Assembly: GCF_900143065.1 (NCBI RefSeq)
Contig: NZ_FRCX01000006.1
Coordinates: 372,001-436,000, forward strand
Reading direction: 5' to 3'
DNA length: 64,000 bases
Source: Duganella sacchari
Lineage (GTDB): Bacteria > Pseudomonadota > Gammaproteobacteria > Burkholderiales > Burkholderiaceae_D
Part shown: piece after piece, positions 16,110 through 24,882 of the stretch
How positions within the stretch are numbered: position 1 is the stretch's first letter
Layout of the letters: each line of letters opens with the position of its first letter
Program-made: the position numbers and the translations under genes
Notes under the pieces: generated by a model
What the model was told of the DNA's origin: nothing
Seen by the model: the letters and a program-made list of their open reading frames with translations, nothing else
Database searches by the model: none

Positions 16110-17424
16110 GCGCTGCCTGCAGCGCGTCGGCGAGGCGGCTGGTGATTTCTGCCAGCTCCGCTTCGCTGGCGATAAACGGTGGCGCCAGCAGAATGTGATC
16201 GCCGTGGCGGCCATCAATGGTGCCGCCCATGGGATAGACCATCAGGCCGCGCGCCATGGCCGCCTCCTTGATGGCCGCGTGCAGCGCCAGCGCCGGATCG
16301 AACGGCTTTTTAGTGGCGCGGTCGGCCACCAGTTCCAGTCCGATCAGCAGTCCGCGTCCGCGAATGTCGCCGACCTGCGGATGGTTGCTGAAGGCGGTGC
16401 GCAGCATGCGCCGCAGCGCCGCGCCGCGCGTGGTGACGGCGCCCAGCAGATTGTCGCGCTGGATGACCTTTTGCACAGCCAGCGCGGCGGCGGCGGCAAC
16501 CGGGTGGCCCATGTAGGTGTGGCCGTGCTGGAAGGCGCCGCTGCCTTCGCGCAGCGCAGCCACGATGGGCGTGCGCGCCAGTACGGCGCCGATGGGCTGG
16601 TAGCCTGCGCCCAGGCCTTTGCCCAGCACCACCAGGTCGGGCAGCATGCCTTCCTGTTCAAACGCGTACAGCGTGCCGCAGCGGCCCATGCCGCACATGA
16701 CTTCATCGAGTATCAGCAGCAGGCCGTATTGGTCGCACAGTTTGCGCACGGCGCGGAAGTAGCCCGGCGTGGGCGGCACGGCGCCGGCGGTGGCGCCCAC
16801 CACGGTTTCGGCGACGAAGCCGATGACGTTTTCGGGGCCGGTGGCGAGGATGATTTGTTCCAGTTCGTGCAGCAGGCGGGCGGTGTAGCCGTCGCCGGTT
16901 TCATCGTCGGCGCGGTCGCGGTATTCGTAGCAGGGCGAGACGCGCGGAACATCGATCAGCAAGGGCGCGAACGGAGCACGGCGCCATTCGTTGCCGCCCA
17001 CCGCCAGCGCGCCCAGCGTGTTGCCGTGGTAGCTCTGGCGGCGCGCGATGAAGGTGGTGCGCTGCGGCTGGCCGCGCTCCAGCCAGTACTGGCGCGCCAG
17101 TTTGAGCGCGGTCTCCATGGCTTCCGAGCCGCCCGAGACCAAGTAGACGTGATCGAGGTCGCCGGGAGCGTCGCCGGCCAGGCGGCTGGCCAGTTCCTCG
17201 GCCGCTTCGCAGGTGAAGAAGGCGGTGTGGGCGTAGGTGTTGCGTTCGATCTGCGCGTGCATCGCCGCCAGCACTTCAGGATGGGCATGACCCAGCGAAG
17301 AGACGGCGGCGCCGCCACTGGCATCGAGATAGTGACGGCCTTCGCTGTCGGTGACGGTGAGGCCGGCGGCGCGCACGGCCAGGCGCGGTGCGCGGCGCAG
17401 GTTGCGGTGGATGATGTGGCTCAT
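16084..17424 (-). CDS. PLP-dependent class III aminotransferase
   Basis: A 446-residue aspartate aminotransferase-fold class III enzyme (BioA/GabT/omega-transaminase group). Visible features are the SGGSEAMETALKLARQY phosphate-binding segment, LILDEVMCGMGRCG with the PLP-contacting Asp, and the Schiff-base Lys in VLGKGLGAGYQPIGAV. The TYMGHPVAAAAALA stretch is typical of omega-amino-acid or amine transaminases. The amino donor is unknown. The start at 17424 fits the family N-terminus and has AAAGGA upstream; the frame is open further upstream but runs under the divergent AhpD-like gene. The 3' end overlaps the FAH gene by 26 bp. Confidence 0.88.
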   Translation of the reverse strand: MSHIIHRNLRRAPRLAVRAAGLTVTDSEGRHYLDASGGAAVSSLGHAHPEVLAAMHAQIERNTYAHTAFFTCEAAEELASRLAGDAPGDLDHVYLVSGGSEAMETALKLARQYWLERGQPQRTTFIARRQSYHGNTLGALAVGGNEWRRAPFAPLLIDVPRVSPCYEYRDRADDETGDGYTARLLHELEQIILATGPENVIGFVAETVVGATAGAVPPTPGYFRAVRKLCDQYGLLLILDEVMCGMGRCGTLYAFEQEGMLPDLVVLGKGLGAGYQPIGAVLARTPIVAALREGSGAFQHGHTYMGHPVAAAAALAVQKVIQRDNLLGAVTTRGAALRRMLRTAFSNHPQVGDIRGRGLLIGLELVADRATKKPFDPALALHAAIKEAAMARGLMVYPMGGTIDGRHGDHILLAPPFIASEAELAEITSRLADALQAALTSSPSRR

Positions 17425-17525
17425 GGGACGTCCTTTTGTCAGGGGCGGAAGGACGACGATAGCGGCGATTGGCTTGCGGGTTTTTGATGTATGCCGGATC
17501 ATGGCTGAATACAACAGGAGGCAGC

Positions 17526-18086
17526 ATGGAAGACCAGGACCGGCTCGGACCCATTCCGTTTGCGCAGATGAGCGCGAGCCAGCAGGTGGCGGCGCAAGCG
17601 GTGATCGATGGACCGCGCGGCGCGCTGTATGGGCCGTTTGTGCCGTTGATACGCAGCCCGGAGCTGATGTCGGCGGCGCAGCGCATGGGCGAATACCTGC
17701 GCTACCGCAGCGCAATCGGCACGCGGCTGACGGAGCTGGCGATACTGGTCACGGCGCGGCACTGGAGCCAGCAAGTGGAATGGGCGATTCACGCGCCGAT
17801 TGCACGCGACTACGGCGTGACGGCGGAAGTGATTGCGGCCATCGCGGCGCGTCAGCGGCCGGCGGCGATGCTGGCCGATGAAACGCTGGTGTATGACTTC
17901 TGCATGCAGCTGCATCAGCAGCAGCGCGTCGATGACGCCACTTACGCGGCGGCGCTGGCGGCGTTCGGCGAGCAAGGCGTGGTGGATCTAATGGGCATCA
18001 ACGGCTATTACACATTGTTGGCGATGGTGATGAATGCGGCGCAGACAGCAGTGCCGGCGTCCAGCGCCGCGCCGCTACCGGAGTGA
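17526..18086 (+). CDS. AhpD-like/carboxymuconolactone decarboxylase family protein
   Basis: A 186-residue helical protein of the CMD/AhpD superfamily, with the core ELAILVTARHWSQQVEWAIHAPIARDYGV. It lacks the C-x-x-C of true AhpD peroxidase partners, so it belongs to the decarboxylase-like branch or to the many uncharacterised members. The ATG at 17526 is preceded by AGGAGG. It is divergent from the aminotransferase gene (101 bp between starts) and two bases upstream of the beta-lactamase-fold gene, with which it surely shares a transcript. Confidence 0.82.
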   Translation: MEDQDRLGPIPFAQMSASQQVAAQAVIDGPRGALYGPFVPLIRSPELMSAAQRMGEYLRYRSAIGTRLTELAILVTARHWSQQVEWAIHAPIARDYGVTAEVIAAIAARQRPAAMLADETLVYDFCMQLHQQQRVDDATYAAALAAFGEQGVVDLMGINGYYTLLAMVMNAAQTAVPASSAAPLPE

Positions 18087-18088
18087 GT

Positions 18089-19099
18089 ATGCAATTACGC
18101 AGGTATTTCGAAGGGCTGGCGGCCACGCTGCCGGCCGATGGTCCGGGATTCAGCGCGGCGGTGCTGCGCGATGGCGAGGTGGCGTTCGAGCTGCATTACG
18201 GGCTGGCGTCGCTGGAACTGGGCGTACCGCTGTCGGCGGATTCGATGTATTACATGGCATCGGAATCCAAGCAGTTCACGGCAGCGGCGGTGATGCTGCT
18301 GGTGCGCGCGGGCGCGATCGGGCTGGATGACGATGTGTGCCGCCATCTGCCGGAGCTGGCGGAGTTTGAGCAGGCTTTTCCTTTGCGCTCGCTGCTCAAT
18401 CACAGCAGCGGCATACCGGACTACTTCCAGTTCCTGCGCTGCCAGCCGGGCCGGCACGAAGCGGACTACTTCAATAACGCCGACATCCTGAAGGTGATTG
18501 CACGCATGGACCGCGTGCTGTTCACGACCGGCGAAAAGCACGGCTACAGCAACAGCAATTACATCCTGCTGGCGGCGCTGGTGGAGCGCCTGAGCGGCAT
18601 GTCGCTGGGGCGCTATGTGCGCGCCCAGTTGCTGGCGCCATTGGGCATCGCGCGCATGGGCTTTGATGAGGACCGGCAGACGGTGCTGCCAGGGCGCGTG
18701 TTCAGCTACGAGGCCGATGCTGGCGGCACTAGGCCGGGCGGCTACAAACAGCATCTGGGCAATGCGAATACGGTGGGCGACGGCGGCCTGTATGCGAGCG
18801 TGCGCGAGCTGCTGCTGTGGGAGCGCGCGTGGCACGCGCAATGGGCGCAGCCGGACAGCCTGTTGCACGCGATGCTGCAGCCGTCACCGCTCAATGACGG
18901 CATGGCGCCGAGCTATCGCTTCGGGCTGGAGTGGCTGCAGCGGCAGGGGCAGGAGGTGGTATTTCACAGCGGCTGCCTGTGGGGTTTCAATACGCTGCTG
19001 CTGCGCTTGCCGCAACAGCAGCTATCGGTGATCCACCTGTCCAATTCCGAGCGCGCGGCGCCCGACTGGGAGCAGGCACTGGCGGCAGCGCTGGCCTAG
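18089..19099 (+). CDS. Beta-lactamase-fold serine hydrolase (class C / esterase family)
   Basis: A 336-residue protein of the Beta-lactamase (class C) Pfam family. The nucleophile motif S-x-x-K is SESK near residue 57, and the second motif Y-x-N is YSN near residue 152. No signal peptide is evident, so a cytosolic esterase or D-peptidase-like role is more likely than antibiotic resistance. The ATG at 18089 is chosen because GGAG lies 5 bp upstream; an in-frame GTG at 18083 overlaps the previous stop. It ends 9 bp before a 58-bp palindrome. Confidence 0.82.
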   Translation: MQLRRYFEGLAATLPADGPGFSAAVLRDGEVAFELHYGLASLELGVPLSADSMYYMASESKQFTAAAVMLLVRAGAIGLDDDVCRHLPELAEFEQAFPLRSLLNHSSGIPDYFQFLRCQPGRHEADYFNNADILKVIARMDRVLFTTGEKHGYSNSNYILLAALVERLSGMSLGRYVRAQLLAPLGIARMGFDEDRQTVLPGRVFSYEADAGGTRPGGYKQHLGNANTVGDGGLYASVRELLLWERAWHAQWAQPDSLLHAMLQPSPLNDGMAPSYRFGLEWLQRQGQEVVFHSGCLWGFNTLLLRLPQQQLSVIHLSNSERAAPDWEQALAAALA

Positions 19100-19107
19100 C
19101 GCAAAAA

Positions 19108-19165
19108 CGGGGTCAGGTCCGTCATTTCTACATGAGCTCGTGTAGAAATGACGGACCTGACCCCG
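19108..19165. repeat. 58-bp near-perfect palindrome between convergent genes
   Basis: Two 25-base arms (19108-19132 and 19141-19165) are exact reverse complements. The outer ends read CGGGGTCAGG...CCTGACCCCG. The 8-base centre TGAGCTCG is itself nearly self-complementary (one T-G wobble). It fills almost the whole space between the stop codons at 19099 and 19173. It probably folds as a long hairpin and may act as a bidirectional terminator or mRNA stabiliser. The GGGGTCAGGTCCG core resembles dispersed palindromes I recall from Oxalobacteraceae genomes, which points to a REP-like or non-autonomous mobile element. Confidence 0.85.
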
Positions 19166-19170
19166 GAGTT

Positions 19171-19833
19171 TTACAGGACTTTTTTGAGCCAGGCGCTGAT
19201 GTGCTGGACTTCTTCCTGGCACAGCGAGTGTTGCATCGCGTATTCGTGCCACTCGACGTTGTAGCCCCACTGCACCAGCAGGTCGCGCGAGGCGGTGGCG
19301 CGCGCGATCGGGATGACCGGGTCCATGCGGCCGTGCACCAGGAAGATCGGCGTGGCTTTGCTGGCCGGCGTGTGTTCGGTGGCGGCCTGGGTGGCGATCG
19401 GCACGTAGCCGGACAGGCACAGCATGCCGGCCAGCGGCGCGGTCTGGCGCAGGCCGGTTTGCAGCGTCATCGCGCAGCCTTGCGAGAAGCCGGCCAGGAT
19501 GATGCGCTCGTTGGGGATGCCACGCGCGTTTTCCCGCGCGATCAGGGCTTCGATTTTGGCTTGCGAGGCGCGCAGGCCGCCTTCGTCTTCCTGCCGGCCG
19601 AGGTCGGTGGCGACGATGTCGTACCAGGCGCGCATGACGTAGCCGCCGTTGACGGTGACGGGCATGGTGTCCGCATTCGGGAAGATGAAGCGGATCGCCG
19701 GCAGGCCGGTGAAGTCAAGCTCGTGCAGCATGGGCACGAAGTCGTTGGCGTCGGCGCCCAGGCCGTGCATCCAGATGATGGAGACGGCCGGGTTGGCGCC
19801 GGTTTCTTTTTCGATGGTTTGCAGCAGGCTCAT
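19171..19833 (-). CDS. Alpha/beta hydrolase, carboxylesterase (EstB/phospholipase-type)
   Basis: A 220-residue single-domain esterase of the Abhydrolase_2 family. The oxyanion-loop motif is WMHGLGAD, the nucleophile is Ser in GFSQG near residue 113, and the acid is Asp in GRMDPVIP near residue 167. The catalytic His is in MQHSLC near the C-terminus. Substrates of this family are short-chain acyl esters. The ATG at 19833 has AAGGAG 5 bp upstream. It overlaps the mogA stop by 4 bp (ATGA), making it the third gene of a darP-mogA-esterase operon. Confidence 0.88.
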   Translation of the reverse strand: MSLLQTIEKETGANPAVSIIWMHGLGADANDFVPMLHELDFTGLPAIRFIFPNADTMPVTVNGGYVMRAWYDIVATDLGRQEDEGGLRASQAKIEALIARENARGIPNERIILAGFSQGCAMTLQTGLRQTAPLAGMLCLSGYVPIATQAATEHTPASKATPIFLVHGRMDPVIPIARATASRDLLVQWGYNVEWHEYAMQHSLCQEEVQHISAWLKKVL

Positions 19834-20456
19834 GCGGCTCCTTGTGGGCGGATGGCGGATTTGGGACGGAAGGCTGGGCACACGGCCGCATCGGTTTCCA
19901 TATAGGGACCGCCGATGAGGTCGATGCAATAGGGGATGGCGGCAAAGATGCCGCCCACCAGCGGCTTGCCGTCGGCGTCCTTGAGGCCGCCCAGCGTTTC
20001 AGCGATGGCTTTGGGCTGGCCGGGCAGGTTCAGGATCAGCGCGGCGTGGCCGGCGCTTTCGCGGATCACGGCGGTCTGGCGCGACAGGATGGCGGTCGGC
20101 ACGAAGTGCAGGCTGATCTGGCGCATCTGTTCGCCGAAGCCGGGCATTTCCTTGGTGCCCACGGCCAGCGTGGCTTCCGGCGTGACGTCGCGCCGCGCCG
20201 GGCCGGTGCCGCCGGTGGTCAGGATCAGGTGGCAGCGCGCGCTGTCGGCCAGCTCGGTCAGGGTGGCTTCGATCTGTGCGCGCTCGTCGGCGATGAGGCG
20301 GGTTTCGACGCGGAACGGCGTGGTCAGCGCGGACGCCAGCCAGGCTTGCAGCGCCGGGATGCCCTGGTCGGCGTAGACGCCGCCGCTGGCGCGGTCGGAG
20401 ACCGACACCAGCCCGATCAGCAGCGTCGGCTCGGCGGCGACGGTGTTACTCGTCAT
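19830..20456 (-). CDS. mogA: Molybdopterin adenylyltransferase MogA
   Basis: A 208-residue MoCF-domain protein. MogA adenylates molybdopterin before molybdate insertion in molybdenum cofactor synthesis. The N-terminal strand IGLVSVSDRASGGVYADQGIP and the signature TTGGTGPARRDVTPEAT identify it, and SLHFVPTAILSRQTAVIRE matches MogA more than MoaB. The C-terminus runs about 15 residues beyond the usual end (FRPKSAIRPQGAA). The start lies inside the end of darP (11-bp overlap) and the stop overlaps the esterase start by 4 bp, so the three genes are coupled. Confidence 0.9.
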   Translation of the reverse strand: MTSNTVAAEPTLLIGLVSVSDRASGGVYADQGIPALQAWLASALTTPFRVETRLIADERAQIEATLTELADSARCHLILTTGGTGPARRDVTPEATLAVGTKEMPGFGEQMRQISLHFVPTAILSRQTAVIRESAGHAALILNLPGQPKAIAETLGGLKDADGKPLVGGIFAAIPYCIDLIGGPYMETDAAVCPAFRPKSAIRPQGAA

Positions 20457-21048
20457 CGGCGTCGGTGCCGGCGTCTTCGTCGTCGGCGATGCCGGCGGCC
20501 TTGCGCTTGTCGGCTTCCAGCTGTTTCAGGATCTGGAAGATTTCGCGGTAGGCTTTGGGCGGCTTGTTCTCGGCCTGTTCCTTGCGCGCGTTGCGGATCA
20601 GCGTGCGCAGGTGCTGAACCTCGAGCTGCGGATTTTCCGCCAGCAGCGTGGTCAGCGCGTTGTCGTCGGCCAGCAATTTCTCGCGGCGGCGCTCCAGCGC
20701 GTGCATGGCGGCGGTTTCCGACTTGGACGCGCCCTTCCAGCTGTCGATGGCTTTCTGGATCAGCGCGACTTCCTCTTCGTCCAGGGTACGCATCTTTTTG
20801 CCAACAAACTGCAGCTGGCGGCGACGGCCTTCATGGTTGGTGATGGTCTGGCACATCAGGATGGCCTCCAGCACGTCTTCCGGCATGGGCACGCGCTTGA
20901 CGCGGTCGCGCGGGGCTTCGACCAGGGTTTCGCCCATCTTTTGCAGGGCGTTGGACTGGCGCTTGGCCTCGGATTTGGAAGGGCGCTCGTACTCTTCTTC
21001 GAACTCGGAAGAGCTGAAGCCGACGGCGCCGCGGTTAGGATTTACCAT
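20446..21048 (-). CDS. darP: Ribosome biogenesis factor DarP (YjgA, DUF615)
   Basis: A 200-residue highly charged helical protein of the DarP/YjgA family, which joins late 50S subunit assembly. The characteristic segment is RPSKSEAKRQSNALQKMGETLV near residue 22, followed by RRRQLQFVGKKMR. The C-terminus is acidic (DDEDAGTDADDE). Start ATG at 21048 is chosen by the family N-terminus; no strong ribosome site is visible. It is divergent from pmbA (95 bp between starts), a neighbourhood conserved in many Betaproteobacteria. Confidence 0.92.
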   Translation of the reverse strand: MVNPNRGAVGFSSSEFEEEYERPSKSEAKRQSNALQKMGETLVEAPRDRVKRVPMPEDVLEAILMCQTITNHEGRRRQLQFVGKKMRTLDEEEVALIQKAIDSWKGASKSETAAMHALERRREKLLADDNALTTLLAENPQLEVQHLRTLIRNARKEQAENKPPKAYREIFQILKQLEADKRKAAGIADDEDAGTDADDE

Positions 21049-21143
21049 ATTATTAACTTTCGCTAGGGCGCATGGCTGCACCCTCTAAACTGTAAACGAC
21101 TGCTATGATAACTGTTTTAGCGGTCACCCGAAGAAAACAGCCC

Positions 21144-22496
21144 ATGAGCGATACCTATTTTACCCATACCCAGGACCAGTTAAAGCAGCTCGCACGCGAT
21201 GTGCTGGGCTATGCGAAAGCCCAGGGCGGCACCGATTGTGCCGTCGAAATCAGTGAGGGCAGCGGCCTGTCGGTGTCGGTGCGCAAGAGCCAGATCGAGA
21301 CCATCGAGCAAAATAAAGACAAGGGCATGGGGGTGACGGTGTTCATCGGCCAGCGCCGTGGCAATGCCTCGACCTCGGATTTTTCGCCTGCCGCGCTGAA
21401 GGCAACGGTGGAGGCGGCCTACAACATCGCGCGCTTTACCGCCGATGACGATTGCGCCGGTCTGGCCGACGCCGACCAGATGGAAATGGCGCCGCGCGAC
21501 CTGCAGCTGTTCTATCCATGGGAGATCGCGACCGCCGAGGCGGTGGCGCTGGCGCAGCGCGCCGAAGCGGCCGCGTTTGCGGTCGATCCGCGCGTGACCA
21601 ATTCGGAAGGCGCGGGCGTGCACGTGCAGCAGTCGCACTTTGTGGCGGCCAACTCGCGCGGCTTTATCGGCGGCTATCCGTTTTCGCGCCACACGCTGTC
21701 GGTGGCGCCGATTGCGGGCAAGGGCGCCAAAATGCAGCGCGATGACTGGTATTCGTCGGTGCGCGATGCGGCCAAGATGTCGTCGCCGGAACAGATCGGC
21801 CGCTATGCGGCAGAGCGCGCGCTGGCACGCCTGAATGCGCGCAGCATCGATACGCGCAACTGCCCGGTGCTGTTCGAGGCGCCGCTGGCGGCCGGGCTGT
21901 TGGGCGCGTTTGTGCAGGCCACGTCGGGCGGCGCGCTGTACCGCAAGTCGTCGTTCCTGCTCGACTCGCTGGGCAAGCAGGTGCTGCCGGCGCACGTGCA
22001 GATTTATGAAGATCCGCATGTGATCGGCGGCGTCGGCTCGGCGCCGTTTGACGAAGAGGGCGTGCGGACGGTGCAGCGCGATGTGGTCAAGGATGGCGTG
22101 GTGCAGGGTTATTTCCTGTCGACCTATTCGGCCCGCAAGCTGGGCATGAAGACTACCGGCAATGCGGGCGGTTCGCACAATCTGTCGCTGACCTCGTCGC
22201 TGACGCAGCCGGCCGATGATTTTGCCGGCATGCTGCGCAAGATGGGCACGGGCCTGCTGGTCACGGAACTCATGGGGCAGGGCACCAACTACGTCACCGG
22301 CGATTATTCGCGCGGCGCGGCCGGCTACTGGGTGGAGAATGGCGTGATCCAGTATCCGGTCGAGGAGATCACGATTGCCGGCAATATGAAGGATATGCTG
22401 GCGCAGATCGTGGCGGTCGGTAACGATGTGCTGGTGCGCGGCACCAAGCAGACCGGCTCGATCCTGATTGAAAATATGGTGGTGGCGGGGTCTTAA
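21144..22496 (+). CDS. pmbA: Metalloprotease subunit PmbA/TldE
   Basis: A 450-residue member of the TldD/PmbA (U62) family. PmbA (TldE) is the non-catalytic partner of TldD in a cytosolic protease that matures microcins and degrades unfolded peptides. Recognisable parts are the N-terminal GTDCAVEISEGSGLSVSVRKSQIETIEQN, the NSRGFIGGYPFSRH segment, and the C-terminal TELMGQGTNYVTGDYSRGAAGYWVENG. The HExxxH found in TldD is absent, as expected for PmbA. TldD must be encoded outside the window. Confidence 0.93.
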   Translation: MSDTYFTHTQDQLKQLARDVLGYAKAQGGTDCAVEISEGSGLSVSVRKSQIETIEQNKDKGMGVTVFIGQRRGNASTSDFSPAALKATVEAAYNIARFTADDDCAGLADADQMEMAPRDLQLFYPWEIATAEAVALAQRAEAAAFAVDPRVTNSEGAGVHVQQSHFVAANSRGFIGGYPFSRHTLSVAPIAGKGAKMQRDDWYSSVRDAAKMSSPEQIGRYAAERALARLNARSIDTRNCPVLFEAPLAAGLLGAFVQATSGGALYRKSSFLLDSLGKQVLPAHVQIYEDPHVIGGVGSAPFDEEGVRTVQRDVVKDGVVQGYFLSTYSARKLGMKTTGNAGGSHNLSLTSSLTQPADDFAGMLRKMGTGLLVTELMGQGTNYVTGDYSRGAAGYWVENGVIQYPVEEITIAGNMKDMLAQIVAVGNDVLVRGTKQTGSILIENMVVAGS

Positions 22497-22506
22497 GCCG
22501 TACGGC

Positions 22507-22533
22507 TGCGGCGCCACCCAATCTGGCGCCGCA
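22507..22533. terminator. Hairpin between convergent pmbA and carboxypeptidase genes
   Basis: A 9-bp perfect stem, TGCGGCGCC (22507-22515) pairing with GGCGCCGCA (22525-22533), has a 9-base loop. It lies in the 48-bp gap between stop codons of convergent genes. There is no T-run on either strand, so it is a Rho-independent terminator only in a loose sense. Confidence 0.5.
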
Positions 22534-22544
22534 ATGTCCGGCCG

Positions 22545-23675
22545 TTACTGCTGCGCCAGCAGCGATTGCAGCACGGGCTGCAGGATCGCCTTGCCCAGCT
22601 CGGCGCTGCGGGCGCCGTTCCAGCCGGTGTCCGGGGCTGGATCGTTGGCGTTGTCCTTGAACGGCATTTCCAGCGTCAGCGACAGGCAGCCGAACGCGTG
22701 GCTGATATGCGGCGACCCCATGGTCAGCGTCTCTGCCGTATACGGCGTTTCGCCGTAGCCGAATTCGTCCTGGAAGTCCGGGCTGGCGATCAGGAAATTA
22801 TCGATGAAATACTGCTGCGCTTCGATCTGGTCCGGCGTGAAGTCCGGCAGCGATTCGCTGCCTGCCACGAACACGTACGGCAAGCCTTCGTCGCCGTGGA
22901 TGTCCAGGCACAGGTCGACGCCGACTTCGTGCATCTTCTGCTTGACCAGGAAGACTTCCGGGCTGCGTTCCATGGTCGGGTTCAGCCATTCACGGTTGAG
23001 GTTGGCGCCGGCCGCATTGGTGCGCAGGTTGCCGCGCACCGAGCCGTCCGGATTCATGTTCGGCACCACGTAGAACACGGCTTCCTTCAGGCACTGGCGG
23101 CCAAACGGATTGGCCGGGTCCAGCAGCGCTTCGACGAAGCCTTCGACAAACCACTCTGCCATGGTTTCACCCGGATGCTGACGGGCGATGACCCACACCT
23201 TCTGCTCCGCTTCCGGATCGCCGATCACCAGCATGTTGAGGTCGCGGCCATCGACCGTGTTGCCCAGGTCAACCAGCTTGACCAGCGGCGACAGCTGGGC
23301 GTTGTCCAGCAGCGCCAGATGGCGTTCCCACGAATACGGCTCGAAGTAAGCGTAGTAGACGCTGTCGTACTCGGGCGTGTGGTTGATGGTCATGGTCTTG
23401 CCATCGTAGGTGGTCGGCACGCGGAACCAGCTGTCGCGGTCGTAGCTGGCGACGGCCTGGTAATCCTTCCAGCCATCCGGGTAGGCGGCGCTGCCGGCAT
23501 TCAGGAAATTCATGGTCAGCGGCGTGCCTTGCGCGCCCTGGACGCGGTAGTAGAACCACTGAATGATATCGGCGTGGGAGTCCTTGCGGATGTTCAGGTC
23601 GATGGCGGCCGGATCAGCGGCGCGGACCACTTCGATAGCGCCGGCATCGAACTGCTGGCTGATTTTGATAGGCAT
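22545..23675 (-). CDS. M14 family zinc carboxypeptidase (cytosolic carboxypeptidase-like)
   Basis: A 376-residue protein with the two-domain layout of cytosolic carboxypeptidases: a beta-rich N-terminal domain (about 1-125) and an M14 zinc peptidase domain. Zinc ligands are visible as H and E in ARQHPGETMAEW and a second His in LDIHGDEG; the catalytic Glu is in TLEMPFKD near the C-terminus. The RTNAAGANLNREW segment is the Arg/Asn substrate-binding region. No signal peptide. Bacterial members are little studied; C-terminal trimming of peptides is the family expectation. The ATG at 23675 has AGGA 7 bp upstream. Confidence 0.88.
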   Translation of the reverse strand: MPIKISQQFDAGAIEVVRAADPAAIDLNIRKDSHADIIQWFYYRVQGAQGTPLTMNFLNAGSAAYPDGWKDYQAVASYDRDSWFRVPTTYDGKTMTINHTPEYDSVYYAYFEPYSWERHLALLDNAQLSPLVKLVDLGNTVDGRDLNMLVIGDPEAEQKVWVIARQHPGETMAEWFVEGFVEALLDPANPFGRQCLKEAVFYVVPNMNPDGSVRGNLRTNAAGANLNREWLNPTMERSPEVFLVKQKMHEVGVDLCLDIHGDEGLPYVFVAGSESLPDFTPDQIEAQQYFIDNFLIASPDFQDEFGYGETPYTAETLTMGSPHISHAFGCLSLTLEMPFKDNANDPAPDTGWNGARSAELGKAILQPVLQSLLAQQ

Positions 23676-23794
23676 GGCGGAATCCTGGTGAATTCTATGA
23701 AAATAGTTGGACGCGCTTATGGCGCGGAGCCGACATGATACAGGCTCATGCACCAGTGCGCCGGTTTGCTGCGCTGCCACGCCCCCGGCTGGCC

Positions 23795-24724
23795 TCAAGC
23801 CAGCCCGCCAAAACGGTCGAAGAAGGCTGCTTCGGCGGCGGGGGCGGCGGCGTCTTCGCGGTGTAGGGCGGCGTCGATGTGCTGTTCGGCGGCGGCGTAG
23901 ACCAGCAGGTAGATTTGCCGCGCCAGTTCGTAGGCGAGCGCGCCCGGCCACGGTGTCGGCAGCAGCTCGACCGGCAGTTGCGGGTCATGCAGCTGGACGC
24001 GGCGGTAGGCGTGGATCAGCAGGGTGCGTACCACAAACGCCGCTTCCGGCGCCAATGCCGCACTATCGGCAGCGCCCGCGCGCAGCGCCGCCAGCAGCGG
24101 CTCGAACTGGGCGATGAAGCGGTTGTAGCCGGCCGCCACGCCTGCCACATCCCAGCCCGCCGCCACCAGGTCGCTGAGCGGGCGTGCCGCTACCTGGCGC
24201 ATCGACTTGCCCTGCACCACAAACAGCCGTCCGGCCACGCCCAGCCGCTTGAGCAGCTCGTCGAGCGCCGGACCGTCGGCTGCCGGATGGCCCATGATGC
24301 CGGGCGCAATCACGCTATAGCCTTCCCACAGCAGTTCCTTGCGCACGCTGGCGCGCTCGGCCGCGTTGAGCGCGCCGTCGCCGTTGAGCACCAGGGTCCA
24401 GCTGCCGTCCCAGTGCACATTGGGCGGCGCGTAGATGCGGCGGTAGGCGTGCACAAAGCGCGCCATCGCATCGGGCGTGATCGCATACGAGGCGCGGCGG
24501 CCATCGCGCTGTGCGCCCAGCCAGCCTTCCTGCGCCAGCCGGAACACCGAGGTGCGCAGCAGGCGGTCGTTGACGCCAAACGGCGCCAGCAGCTCGATCA
24601 GACTGCCCAGCCACACCATGCCGCCATGGGGCACGATGGCATCGCCAAAGATGGTGACCACCAGCGATTTCGAGCGCGGCGGGTCACTGGCCAGAAATCC
24701 GGCAATCCAGTCGTTGCAATTCAT
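23795..24724 (-). CDS. paaX: Transcriptional regulator PaaX
   Basis: A 309-residue PaaX-family regulator: an N-terminal winged helix (about 15-90; GVNDRLLRTSVFRLAQEGWL is the recognition region), a central domain with WTLVLNGDG, and the C-terminal PaaX_C domain. PaaX represses paa genes and releases DNA when phenylacetyl-CoA binds. Here it is divergent from paaA with a 158-bp AT-rich shared control region, which strongly supports local control of the operon. Many Burkholderiales use the TetR-type PaaR instead, so the presence of PaaX is informative. Confidence 0.92.
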   Translation of the reverse strand: MNCNDWIAGFLASDPPRSKSLVVTIFGDAIVPHGGMVWLGSLIELLAPFGVNDRLLRTSVFRLAQEGWLGAQRDGRRASYAITPDAMARFVHAYRRIYAPPNVHWDGSWTLVLNGDGALNAAERASVRKELLWEGYSVIAPGIMGHPAADGPALDELLKRLGVAGRLFVVQGKSMRQVAARPLSDLVAAGWDVAGVAAGYNRFIAQFEPLLAALRAGAADSAALAPEAAFVVRTLLIHAYRRVQLHDPQLPVELLPTPWPGALAYELARQIYLLVYAAAEQHIDAALHREDAAAPAAEAAFFDRFGGLA

Positions 24725-24810
24725 AGGCAGCTTACTAATCTGTACATGGAATCAATAGTTTACTTTTGCCGCACGCTGGCCGCAGCAAAAAATTAACATA
24801 ATGCACCATT

Positions 24811-24840
24811 TTAATATGAGTCAAAATAATCGTAGTCAAA
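24811..24840 (-). promoter_or_regulatory. Candidate paaX promoter with paired TTTGACT repeats
   Basis: In the AT-rich gap between paaX and paaA, the minus strand has TTGACT (24834-24839), 17 bp, then TATTAA (24811-24816), a reasonable sigma-70 promoter for paaX. TTTGACT occurs twice, at 24834-24840 and 24819-24825, 15 bp apart. The repeat could be a site for PaaX or another regulator on one face of the helix. The paaA promoter on the plus strand must lie in the same region, but I cannot place it with confidence. Confidence 0.35.
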
Positions 24841-24882
24841 CGAAAATATGTATCGTAATATGTGAGGAAGGAGGAGACAGCC

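Noticed and set aside
18083..19099. Antibiotic-resistance beta-lactamase
   Set aside because: The SxxK and YxN motifs are there, but no signal peptide and no AmpC-specific KTG context were seen, so a general serine hydrolase call is safer.
23795..23951. N-terminal extension of the M14 carboxypeptidase into paaX
   Set aside because: That part is antisense-free but out of frame with paaX, Arg-rich and without family similarity; the ATG at 23675 has a ribosome site and the expected N-terminus.
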